64,000 bases of DNA, taken from positions 62,001-126,000 of the forward strand of contig JAFEUB010001538.1 of assembly GCA_024529925.1 (NCBI GenBank). Direction: 5' to 3'. Made by a program: the position numbers and the translations under genes. Shown piece by piece: positions 36,890-50,053 of this stretch. Under the pieces are notes generated by a model. That model saw nothing but the letters and a program-made list of their open reading frames with translations, did not search any database and had not been told where the DNA came from. Numbering within the stretch: position 1 is the stretch's first letter; every line of letters starts with the position of its first letter. Source of the DNA: Ophthalmolycus amberensis (lineage: Eukaryota > Chordata > Actinopteri > Perciformes > Zoarcidae).

Positions 36890-38837
36890 CTGGATGAAAG
36901 AGAGAGGATTAGAAAACACTGAAATATATAACTGTAATCATAACACCGTAGCTGGATTATACAGGTATAACAACTCAGGTAACATAACTGGGAAAAGATT
37001 GGTTAAAGCACCATAGGAAGAAATATTGAGTGGAAATATGTCTGCTGGTCATTCTCGTATTTTTTGGGGTGTGACATGCCAGTAGAAAATGCTGTAAAAA
37101 TGACTTTATATATTCTGTTTTGAGAACTTTGTTGTATTTCTCTTTGTACAAAGGCCAACAGAACGGACATGAATGAGTGGAAGACCCCTCCCTCCCTGAA
37201 CATCGCCCTGGCTTTGCATAAATCAAAGTCATGGATCATAAGCACCTCTATGATTTCAAAGGACAATCAATTTAAAAAGAAATACTTTCGTAACTGTCAT
37301 GAGGGACGTATCTCTGAGGCTAACTTGCCAACAGAGGAGCACACGACCACACACACGATGAAGTACAGTCCACTTGTTGATATCGCAGCATGGTGGTAAT
37401 AGTGCTGTAATACAGCTGGTTTATATAGCTGCATGGGACAATGGAGAGGGACATTTTCAACACAAGCACATGCTGATTAAAAAGGGCCCCACGCCTCGAC
37501 ATGCAGCCCAAGTCAACAAAACCAAGGACACACACACACACACACACTCACACACACAGCATGACCCAGATATCTCAGACTGTATGTGACTGCAGCTGAG
37601 GCCGAGCACGCACATATTCTGTCGTCATGCTCCGGATAACCCGTTCAGGCTACAGTGAACAAAGCAGAATAAAGTGAGGCCGTCCGCACTCACCATGGCA
37701 ACAAGTGACCAGCAGCTTGAGTTTGTCTTTTGTGAGCGTCGATGAGTGGAGAACGGACCGAAAAGCAATTCCAGCAGTAATAATGTCAGTGTGAAGAGAG
37801 TTGTATGAGTTGAGTTTTTGAGTTTTTAATCTCTCTGGAATGTATACATTACTCCGTCAATCGTACTGAAACACACAGCCTCATACTTGACATGGTGGCA
37901 GACTCCAAGGCCCGAGTCAAGCCCTTGATCTGACCACAACTAAGCCTTGTTGACATCTCGGACTTCCTCATCCGCCATCCACTTACTCCCCCGTCTTCTC
38001 CTCCCGTCCTCCCTTCTCCCCCCTTTCCTTTCCTTCTTCACCATCTATAGTCTTTCCTCCCTTCTTGCTCTCTCTCTCCCTCTCCCTCTCCCTCTCTGTC
38101 TGTCTGCCTTTATACAGTAGAAATATGCAACAGAGGCAACTCAGGAAGTTGCACTCGATGTGGTCATGACATTGTCACCCCGTTTGGACCTTGTCGTGTC
38201 TCCAGATGCGGACGATGTCGGAAACGAGTGAGCTTTGGAAAGTCGGTCATTATATCAAAATGTCCGCACTCTGGTCTGACAATGCTCCGTAAGCATTTGC
38301 TTGGGTTAGAGGCACCATCAGTGGTATTACTATTACTTTGCAGGTGATTGGTTCCAATTCTTGAGTTTCAAGATGTTTTTCCCCCCCAAATTAGTACATA
38401 AGTTGCAGAATCATGCTTGATTTTACAACCTATGTTGACCAGTAGAGGCATTGTAGATAGATGTTGTTGCCTAAACAGGTTCATGGACATTTGTAGGAGA
38501 CTTGGTGGGAGAATGCACGGAAAATGTGGGTGATTAGGCTCATGACATTTTTGTTGCATCATCAAATCATTTCTGTTCATCACATGTACTGGCCTGGCAT
38601 TTCAAAACCCACAACCCCATCTGAACAAGGTAATGGTGAAAACATTCACATGTAGCTTTTTTTTTTAGCAGTTTCCCTTTTTTGTTTTCGGCTCTTTGCA
38701 TCATGCAACAAGACACTGAAAGTAAAAGGAAAATTGTATTTTGCGCAAGCATTTTATCAAAACATAATTTGTTGCTGGGAAGCTTTCAGAAGAGACGGAC
38801 AGAGGGCAGACTCTGTTACATGGTAATGAGAGGCCAG

Positions 38838-38877
<40 letters not shown>

Positions 38878-39610
38878 AATGTAATTCTGAGGCCAACCTC
38901 ACACATTGATATTGACACAGGCAGCCGGTCTCATTCTTTCTTCTCCTTGCCCTCTCTCTGCAGAGTAAAAGTCATTGTCCTCCAAAAGACACCCACTACT
39001 ACACTTAGAGGATTCCTTCACTTTACCACTACCATGCGGCAGTTACACTTTTTAAATGTGCAGTATATTTTCATATTCGTATAATAGATGCAAGGTTACC
39101 AGGTTGTTTAGCATTAAAGCGCTAACTTTTTTATGAATCTTAAAACATGTTCTGTCCCGGATTCTTAACATTTTGAAAATAATTTCTGACAGTTGTTAGG
39201 GTTAGGAAAAGATTGAACAGTTAATAAAAATGAAATGCATCAACTCTTCGTGCACAACTCGACTCTTCCGTTACATATAGCCCGTAAAAGGAAATTCTAA
39301 ATCACATGAAGTCCGCCTGTAAAACAAGGCATGTGCAGATAAAAATGGCTTAAGTTCCAATATTAAGTGTTATTAACCAGTTTTAAAACGGTAAAGAAAA
39401 GAAAAAACTATTTTCTTTCAAAGCTTATTTTCTATAATACCTCATAACATGTCAGAAGCACATCTTTAGTAATGTAACATGAATGCAATGTACATAACTC
39501 TGTGCATAAAGGAATCCAAAGGTCACATGTATCATAGGAGTCTCCCTCTCATGTTCACCCTGTTGATCCTCACCTCTGTGCACGTGTGCGCTTTGTTTAT
39601 CTGTCCCCAG
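36890..39610. other. Gap between collagen (-) and slc12a7 (+), both lacking 5' exons
   Basis: The interval holds CA repeats (about 37,529-37,558 and 38,839-38,872), a CT-rich tract near 38,070-38,100 and otherwise unremarkable sequence. Neither the TSPN and signal-peptide exons expected for the collagen on the minus strand nor the N-terminal exons expected for slc12a7 on the plus strand are recognisable here. Confidence 0.5.
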
Positions 39611-42600
39611 GTGCCCCAAATGGGAACCTTCATCGGGGTTTACCTGCCCTGCATGCAGAACATCCTGGGCGTGATCCTCTTCCTGCGTCTCACCTGGATC
39701 GTCGGCACAGCAGGAATCCTGGGAACCTTCGCCATCGTCTCCATGTGCTGCATCTGCGTGAGTGATTCACAAAAGCAACCGCGGAACGTATTGACTTTCT
39801 CCTGAATACAGACATGATCAGCAGAAAGAAACGGGCTGTCAAACTGAGTGACGGGATCACACTCTTTGAAATGAGATGCGTTTTTTTGGGGGGGATCAAA
39901 ATGGGAGTGGTGGCACCAACGACACTGTGAATGAAGGAAAGACAAACAAGCGAGGCCTCCTCTCGGCCGTAATTCTATGTCTGAGGTTCAGTCTGAGATT
40001 TAGAGCATGGCAGACAAAACTGCAGGCCAATCAGCACACCCTCCTCCGGGTCTTTGATGTCGATTCATGCCCGAGCTCAGAGGGGCCTTTCGCAAAACGA
40101 GCAGAACATTTGTGTGTCATTTACAACCAGGGCTCATACGTCAGCGGCTCTGCGGCCAAACAGAGAGCTGACTGTTTGAAAAGTTTGAACTTAAAATGCT
40201 CAGCGCTCATGTGATGTGAATAGCCGGCACTCAACGCAAAGAAGATACATTTCAGAGATTGTTTTCTATGACACCCAATAATGTTAGCGATATATTCTAA
40301 CATCAATTGTTACAAGTTTAACTATATGATAGTATGTATTATTTAATCAAATACAGGCAAATATACTTTACGTTACCCTTTAGTTGATGGTTAACATTTA
40401 ACCGTTTCCTTAGTTGTGGGATGTCAGACAACTGTTAATTGAAGTCGATGGATTTGGCTCAAGTTTACAGGAACACTGACTTTAAGTCTTTGTTCTTTTT
40501 CTAGGAGGAGGTCAGACATGTTTCAAGTTGTCTGGAACGCAGCATTAAACCACAACACCTGTACATGTAATGACTGAAATGTGTTCATCGTGTTGGGTAT
40601 CAATAACTGTCGGATACCTGCCAGACCTTTGTCCCATCTATCCTCAGTGTTACGCCCCCTGAAAAAGGGGGATAAATAATTACCAGAGTGATGTGATGGT
40701 TTTTCCTCAGCAAGAACTTTACTGCAATGAGCAAAAGACCGCGGTTTCCCCCGAGGTATGTGGGTGGAGACCAAAGCAATCGATCTCAGACTCAAGATCA
40801 AGACCACTGTGTAGATCACAGTTTAACACTAATGTATCTTAAATTACACCATAAAGAACAATGTAAACAATGTAAGAAACACACATTCTTAGTATTTCAA
40901 CCACTTATTCACATGTGATGAATTTGAACTCTTGTGGATTTCGTAAAACGTCATGTTATTTATGAATGATCTTCTTAATCACATCACAGATTTCAACATA
41001 ACAGACCATGAAATTAACATTTTCTGTAAAACTTGTCACACTAGCGTGATCCCACACATTCAATTTAGAGAGAAAGAAATTCAAACAGCACACAAAATAC
41101 CTCCAAACTAAAAACCAAATTCGACCGTAGAAGTGACTGTGACTGGAACATGATGTGGTCAGAGTTGGCTCGGTAAACAATCACTTATAAAGCCACCGTA
41201 AAAACACGCATTGATTTTGGGGCATTTCCCTTTAAACGACACGCTGTTACAGTTCAACAGTTCTCCTCGTTTCTTTCCTGTTTGGGATCTGGACTATAAA
41301 AAGCAGGACTATGTGGCCCTGCATGGGATTGACTGATGGGATTGACTGGTTGTAGCATTGTTGCTGTGGACGTATGATGTGTAACTGTATTTACGTATGT
41401 GTTACTCTGTATTACATGAACTTATTGTCATGCCTGAATGACCAGCAGTGGTCCTGGCAGTATTTAATAACAGTTTATCCTGTGAAACCGTTTGACACTA
41501 ATACATTAAATGCAGCTGGCGAACATCTTTCTTTTCTTCCATCCATAACCTAACATGTGTCCTTTTTGTTTCAACACAGACCTTGCTCACGGCCATATCA
41601 ATGAGCGCCATAGCAACCAACGGAGTTGTCCCAGGTACATTATGAAACGTTGCGTTCATTAGTATTATTGACTTTTTTATTTTTCACGTGATTCATTTAC
41701 CACTGGCAAAACCGTATGTAACATTCTGTGGCTATGTTACGGTGATTGGGCCTGACACAACAAAGAGTCACAGTAAACACATGTCACCCTTTGTTCAACA
41801 GCATATCTGTGGTGAAGACACTGTCATTTCCTAAAAACTTCACAGGAAAGATTCATAGAGGCAATCATAAAAACAAAATATCCCCCCCCCCCCTCTAGAA
41901 TCTGCTTGACACATCATGATAAATAAGTGTTTGACTGAAAATCCAACTGTCAACGGAAAACCTTTAAACTCAATAAATAATTAAATGTTTTTTACTGCAT
42001 TACCTTTTGATTGATGATCAATGCTAGTGCCTTTTTTAAACTTTGTTCAGCACTCTTCCTCATAGGCCCATACAGCCCCAAAACACTCACTCACTTCTCT
42101 CCACTCTGACACTTAATTGCTAAATAATTAGATAAACATATTAACATTTTGATCAAATCAGAGCTTCTCCCATCATCCCCAGTGAAAAATGGAAAACACC
42201 AATTTTTTTTTTTCAAAATAAAGTTTCAAATACCAAGGAATACCTGTACCGGCAATCGAACTAACTGGGATTTCATTTCTCCAAAGCCGGCGGCTCGTAC
42301 TACATGATCTCCAGATCTCTGGGGCCTGAGTTTGGAGGAGCGGTGGGTCTCTGTTTCTACCTGGGAACCACCTTCGCTGGATCCATGTACATACTGGGCA
42401 CCATAGAGATTCTGCTGGTAGGTTACCACTCTGGCGGATAAGAGATCGGCCACGTCGGCAGTCACTTCTGCTGCATGTTAATGACACACTCACTCTCTTT
42501 CTGGTGTCTCCTCCCCACTGCCAGACCTACGTCGTTCCAACAGCACCGATGTTTAAAGAAACGCCAAACAATATGCGAGTCTATGGCACATGCTGCCTGC

Positions 42601-45600
42601 TCCTGATGGCTCTGGTAGTGTTTGTGGGGGTGAAGTAAGTATCCACACACACACACACACACACACACACACCAGCAAGCAGACTCACATGTATTCCCGT
42701 TCTTTCTGCAGGTATGTGAACAAACTGTCTCTGGTGTTTCTGGCCTGTGTGGCTCTCTCGATCATGGCCACTTACGCGGGAGTCATCAAGACGCTCATCG
42801 AACTACCAGAAATGAAGTGAGTTCCTAAGAGCTGAATAATAATTTCTCATTTAACGCTGGCATGTTTTTCAGGACAGAAATGATATGCTAAATTTAACTC
42901 CCTTAAATATTGGATATTTATGCAAAAGTACAAATGGGATGCACTTCATTGCATTCATTGATTGTGACTGTTATGGTCACGGCTGTGACACATTGGTTTA
43001 TAATATGTGTAACACTAACAACATGCAGGTGTTGTGTGTGTGCAGTGAATTGGGCTGGCTGTATTGAAGCCACGGTATTCCTTGACTCCTGTTGTGTAAC
43101 ACATCTGTTACATCTGATACAAACATTGTGGCCCCTGCTCCCGAGTTGCCAAATACGGCAGCTTGATCAGAAGGCCCACGTTCGCACTCTACGTGGCCCC
43201 AGTTGTGCTCGGCGTAAAGGAGGCCGTCGGGTGACGGAGTGTAAAGAGCGGCAAAGTCCGCATTTGGCAGGATGTCGCGTTGGATGGATGGGTCCCATGT
43301 GAAACCAAAAGCCTTATTTTAAGATACGTAAGCAAGTTTAGTTACATAATGCCACGTAACATACTTAACTTGCGTTGCATAATTAACTATGCAACAAATG
43401 TTAGTGTACGTGAGCTTGCCCCAATTTTCTAGCTCAACGACGCTGCTCTGCACTGCTTTCATGTGAAGGTTCCAGCTGATAACAAAGTCCCGAACCCTCG
43501 CCGTCGTTGCGGTAGCGTAGCACACACGCTCTGGTTCACCCTCAGGTAAACACTGTTAGCTTTGTCAGCGCTGTTACCGCTGTTTGCACTGTTCGCTGCA
43601 AGCCGTCTGCTCAGCTGTCGCCGCTGTGTTGGGAGCCACAGGGAGGCGATCCCTCTGCTTCCACTGGATATCAAATTCAGCGCAATTAACTCGAACCACA
43701 ATCTTTTCCTAAACCTAACAAAGGTGTTTCTTGTAGGCAACAAAGTCTATTCTCAAAAGCGGAAACAAAACTGACGCTAGAGGGCTACGTTTAAGTGTAT
43801 GGCCTCTCACCAAGCTGCTGATTTGACAAGTTGGGAGTGAGAACATGTGCAAAACACAGCGTTTAACAACCACTGTAAAAAAAAAAGAAGAAATTGCAAA
43901 TCCCTCTTTCATTCATTGTACACATTTTTTTTCTTCCATCCTTCACAGTGTCTGTCTGTTGGGGAACCGATCTCTGAAGAACGATAAGTTTGACACGTGC
44001 GCCAAGACGGAGCTTGTGAAGAACGTCAGCGTGACCACGGATCTATCGCGCCTCTTCTGTGACAACGCAACTTGTGACGATTACTTCGACCTCAACAACT
44101 TGACAGAGTTACGGGCCATACCTGGGCTCCTGAGCGGAGTTATCAAAGGTGAGAAGGAGGAGGGGATGGATCCTGAACGTTTCCCCTTCATGAAGCTAAA
44201 ATCCAGTATTGCTTCTCTCACGTGCCACCAGGCTAAATGATCAGCTTTGTCCACAAGACATTCACTGTCCAACGAGAATGAATCCTCATGTTCGTCCGGC
44301 TGTTTCTCCTCCGTGTCTTTCTGCTAGACAACCTGTGGGGCGACTATGGTCCAGCTGGTACGCACATAGAGAAGAATAGCCAGCTTTCAGTACAAGCCAA
44401 GGACTCGGGCAGAAAATTGCCCTACGTCTTCAATGACATCGCAACCTACTTCACTCTGCTGGTGGGAATATACTTCCCCTCCGTCACAGGTAGATCAAAT
44501 ATCAAACACAAATGAATAGGTTAGGACTCTAACATATTGAGGAGAAATTAGGATGATTATGATGTTATATTGAAACACTTTGAAAAGAGACGGAAGTAGA
44601 CATAAGTAAAGGATCACAATACTTCCTCCAAAACTGAGTCTAACTCTCACGTTGTGTGTGTGTTTGATTTCAGGTATAATGGCTGGTTCCAATAGGTCTG
44701 GTGATCTCAGAGATGCCCAGAGGTCCATCCCAGTAGGAACCATAATGGCAATTCTCACCACCTCTTTCATCTGTATCCTCAATACATATATACACACTAC
44801 AGTGCAAACCATCATATGTGTAGGAGGTGTGTCAGGTGATGTCAGAGAGCAGCAACTCTGATTTTGCCGATTTTATTAGATTAAGCTTGTTTACCGCAAA
44901 GTAAGTACGACGAAGTATTTCTATCTTAACTTCTCGCTCAGACATCTCCTGCGTGGTCTTGTTCGGAGCCTGTATTGAAGGAGTGGTGCTGAGAGACAAG
45001 TAAGGGTATTTTTTTTTAACTCTGTAGAGAAACAAATGGCAGCAACATTGGTATTTTAGAGGTAATAGGTGATGGAAAGCTTTTGTTCTTTTAAATAGTT
45101 AATTTGCGTGAAATAAAAATGTGTCTTTGACGTAGCTCACACAGCAACAGTGCACTTTGTGTTGTATCAAAGATGCTCTATATAATAAAGATGATGCACA
45201 CGTCCTGTTTCCTAAGTGGGCGTGGTCATGGCCATGACTCTCAGTGGGCCGTCTCCTTTCTGAACTGCCTCTCATGGTGTGCGTGCTTATGGTGGTTGCA
45301 GGTTTGGTTTCTCAGTCAAAACGAACCCGGTGATTGGCATTCTGGCCTGGCCATCGCCTTGGGTGATTGTGATTGGCTCGTTTTTCTCCTGCTGCGGGGC
45401 GGGGCTTCAGAGCCTCACCGGCGCCCCCCGGCTGTTGCAGGCCATCGCTCGGGATGGCATCATCCCGTTCTTGCAGGTCAGTGTGAGAAAGACCTGTATT
45501 TAAAAAAAAAGTTGTATATGTTACAGTCCTGTGTGCGTCACCCAAACACAAAATGACTGTTGGTGTGTGTTACTTTTTGATCTGGTCTTGAATGGGTCTT

Positions 45601-47530
45601 TTCAGCTTCCTCTCATGCCCCATGACACTGCCGTGTGCTGGCGTACTTACACAGTAACGGCATTGCTTTGCTCACCTTTATTTTGTGCACTAGAGGGCTA
45701 ATCCTCCTAATCCTCCTAAATTTAGAGCAGCTTCCAACTAAGCCGATGATTGATGATAACTCAAGACAATGTGCCTCATTCACCAATATCTTCCAGAATT
45801 TTTTCTGTAATTTTCTCTTGAGAAAGTTCTTTAGGAAAGTCCCCAAAAAGGGCAATAGACTGCAGGGCCTCATGCAGCATGCCGCATATAAATAACATAT
45901 TAGTATTTATTTTAAAAGACCATAATGCTTTTACAAAATAATGAAATTAATTATTGATCATATTATAAATGGTAAAAAAATATTATATATCAATTTAAAT
46001 CCTATGTTATACAACTGTAGAATTGAAGAGAAACACAACAACCAATTATTTTTGTACAAACACACTCATCACGTGGAAGAGAAATTGTGGCGTTCACCAA
46101 TTTTTACGTTCGTGGAATTTCCGCTTTGGTCCAGATCTGTCGTACCAGTCGTGTCGGCTACAGATTCTCCACAAGGAAAAAAAACACTGAAATCACTAGA
46201 CAATAATCTGAAGGAATTTGGAGTTATAGTATGATACCAAAATATTATATATTATTTTGAATCAATGATTAAAAAATAATATATAACTATTATATATATA
46301 TTAGCATATCATTCACCAGATTATCCTCGTCATCGTGGCTTGCCATGTTGTTTTTCATGTTTTTATTTAGTTCGGAAACCTAACCCCAACAGCTGCCTGT
46401 GTATCTTTATGCAGGTCTGAACACTTTCACCATCTCTTGTACTGTAGGCCATAATACTCTCTCGTCCAACCTGTCTGTGACTCACATGACCACCTTACAT
46501 ATTATAACGTTGTCTCACGCCTGCTCGCCATGCTTTATACCATTAATTCATTCAAATTGTTTCAGAAAATTCCTTTTTTTTTTACTCTTTGGTCACATTT
46601 TTGGGATTGAAATGTACCCACAAAGGGGCGATCAGAAAGTCTGACACGTCCATTTTTAAAAGTGCACCTCTTCGTGACAAGGTGACATTCATCTGGATTG
46701 GTGGATCTGAATTGGAACACTCCTACGAATAAACCTCACCGACATTTAAGATAAGCAAGAGGTCCTTTGTGGGATAATCTAGAATAATTATTTAGTCTAT
46801 ATACAATGTCAAAAAATTGTAAAAATAAATATGCCCATCACAATTCCCTCAAGGTGATGCCGTTCATTTTTCTCTGACGTTTTTTCTTGATAAGTGACTG
46901 AAATAATGAATCATTTGTCACATATACAATATTCTAAATATGCTACATTGTACGATTCAAACCAAAGAAAGCAACCAAACATGTAATGCTTCCTATAATA
47001 TATGAAATTCAAAAGTTTTTGACCATGATGATGAGATGTGTTTGCCTCTCTCTCTGTTCGTGTCTCTCTCTCTCAGGTGTTCGGTCATGGGAAGGCTAAC
47101 GGCGAGCCCACCTGGGCTCTGTTGCTGACAGTGGGGATCTGTGAGATAGGGATCCTCATTGGCTCTCTGGATGCCGTGGCCCCCATCCTCTCCATGTAGG
47201 TGGCTTAACCCTGTAGAAAACAATAAACAGTCGGTCCGCTCTTGATCCAACCTGCTGTCAGTCCGTGTTACTTTTTCTTGCCGATTTTATAACAGTCCTT
47301 TCTCTCTTTAAAAATCTTCCTTTTCTGTTTTTGCTACCCGCTCAGGTTTTTCCTCATGTGCTATCTGTTTGTTAACTTGGCCTGTGCTGTTCAGACTTTA
47401 CTCCACGCCCCTAACTGGAGACCTCGCTTCACGTTCTATCACTGGTAAGAACACTTTCCTACTAAAGGCAAGAACATGTAAGATGTAAGCTTTCCAAAGC
47501 TTTGATTAAAACCACAAATTTTGATTTTTA

Positions 47531-47565
<35 letters not shown>

Positions 47566-49969
47566 GTCCGTCCGTCCGGTAGGACCCTGTCCTTCTTAGG
47601 GATGAGCCTGTGTCTCTCTCTCATGTTCATCTCCTCCTGGTACTACGCCCTGGTCGCCATGGTGATAGCCGGTTGTCTCTACAAGTACATTGAGTACAGA
47701 GGGTGAGTCTGTCGATTTCAGGTCAGGAGATCTATCAAGCTTTACATCTTTCACGCCACTGAGACCCATGAAACATATGAACGTCTCATTTTATTTTTGA
47801 AGCATTTGGGGACGAGGTGAAACACTCACTTCCCATTTGGAATTTTGTGGTTGCAGGGCAGTGAAGGAATGGGGAGATGGGATCAGAGGTCTGTCCTTAA
47901 ATGCAGCACGCTACGCTCTCATCCGGCTGGAGGAAGTGCCGCAACACACCAAAAACTGGAGGTGAGCGTGTGTGTGTGCGTTGTGAATTGCTTTAATCCG
48001 AATGAAGCCAGGGGAAGGGACGCACACAACCTGGTGTGCTATTTGCAGGATCTGTATTTCTTGTCATGCCTGGATTGCTTCTGAAGTAAGTCTAAAATGA
48101 AAATCTGTGCAAAATATAATCTAAACAAACATGTATTTAGGGGCAATACAGTAAATAAACAGAAAAGAAATACTAAATTGTGGTACCAATTTAGTATCGC
48201 TCCGCAACTTTGTCTGACTCATGATGGAGAGTTAAAAAGAAAAGGATGAGAAATGTATTCCACGTATTCTCCTCCCCTGTCAAAACCATGCACCTACATT
48301 ACCCACAATGCAGCTCACCCGCTCTCAGTTCAGTCTAGGATTCAGGTGGGTTACGCTAGTAGTGGCTCATCTAGCCTCGAGCCAAACTTCACACTCCCCA
48401 AGACATGTAAACACCCCGTGATGAGTAAAACTGGCACAATTTCTCTTTAGTATAACAATAGATTTGTAATATTTTATCCTTAATGCTTATTTTTTTCCCC
48501 CCCCTGTATTCTACTACTGACATTTATTTCTCTTTCGTCAGGCCTCAGGTGTTGGTGTTGTGTAAGTTAGACTCTGACCTGGTGGTGAAACACCCTCGCC
48601 TCCTGTCCTTCACGACGCAGCTCAAAGCGGGAAAGGGACTGACCATCGTCAGCTCGGTCCTGGAGGGAACCTTCATGGCCCGAGGGAACGATGCCAAGAC
48701 GGGAGACAAGGTTTGTCAGTCTGCTCTGTTCAGTCCTCTGCGTGGTGGTCAGGTGGTCTCGGGCCTCCTGTGTATTTTCAAAGCATACTGTAGAAGCCAC
48801 GGGCACAGCACCCATTTAAAGCTAACGTAAAAACCGTGTGCTCATTCACATGTTAAACCTAGACACTCACTGGCCACTTTATTTGGCAATATTTCCCCAC
48901 ATGTACATGTGGGGAAATATTGGAAAAAGTTGTATTGAACAGTTCATATCATATGGTGACAGTTGGACCTTTACAAAGTTGCCACTGAGTGTGTGTTCTA
49001 TCATTTTGCATGCAGCTACAATCATTTAAAAGTGATATTATCTGCAAAACATGCAAAACAAGCGCACATAGAAAACTATAAACATGTTCAAATAAAGAGA
49101 TGCTTTTTTTCTTTGAAATTATATATATTTTGTAAATCCAGCGAGCTATTGTGTTGGTGTGTCATTTGTTTTCTTTTCTTTCACATACACTAAATAATGT
49201 CAAAATACTTTTTGAAGCTGCATTAAGAGATTCTCTTTGGCCACATGGGGGCAGCAGAACAAGCTGAAAACAGGTTTATGAACATATTATCAAGTTGTAA
49301 AGGTTCCAGCCAGTAAAATTCAGCCCTGAGTGAGGACTGATGGATGCTTTTTTTGTTTTTTTTGGAAGCTACCACACCACAATTACAATCCAGTAATTGT
49401 TGGTCCTGCTTGAGTGTGTTTATGTGTCTCTCTAAGTAAAAGCTTCAGATAAAGTTGAATGCAAACTCAAGTTAGTCATCCTTCATAGAGTCAGTCATGT
49501 CAATAGTATCAGTCTGAAGCCTGATAATTCTGCTTACTATCAACTTACATCTAAATCCCCAAATTTTGGGCCCAATTCCTCTCCTGAAACCGTTTTACCG
49601 TCCTTTCCCTTCTCCTTTCCTTCCCTCCTCTTGGTCCCCTTCAGAACTTGAAAACAGCCATGGCTGCAGAGAAGATGAAGGGTTTCTCCCACGTGGTGGT
49701 GTCTTCCAACCTGCGAGACGGCTTTTCCCTGCTAATCCAGTCAGCAGGGCTGGGAGGAATGAAACACAACGCCGTCCTGATGGCCTGGCCGACAGGCTGG
49801 ACAGAGGCCCGGGACTCCTCCGCGAGGAGGAACTTCATCGGTAAAAGACACGGGAACGCCTTGACTTGGAAGTGTGCAACAAAATAAAATCAAGCATGGA
49901 AGGACTCAAGGGGAAAACACAGGAGGACAGTAGAGGGAGACACAGAACCCTGACATGAGAAACATTTGA

Positions 49970-50053
<84 letters not shown>

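Noticed and set aside
37003..37266. Minus-strand frame with MFREGGVFHSF, considered as a TSPN exon of the collagen
   Set aside because: It lacks the conserved TSPN pattern (FRDF, GGVLFAI) and good splice borders; the resemblance is superficial.
42817..43948. Long plus-strand frames in the slc12a7 intron (for example near 42,910-43,302)
   Set aside because: The flanking exons join cleanly in frame without them; the sequence is intron with interspersed repeat.
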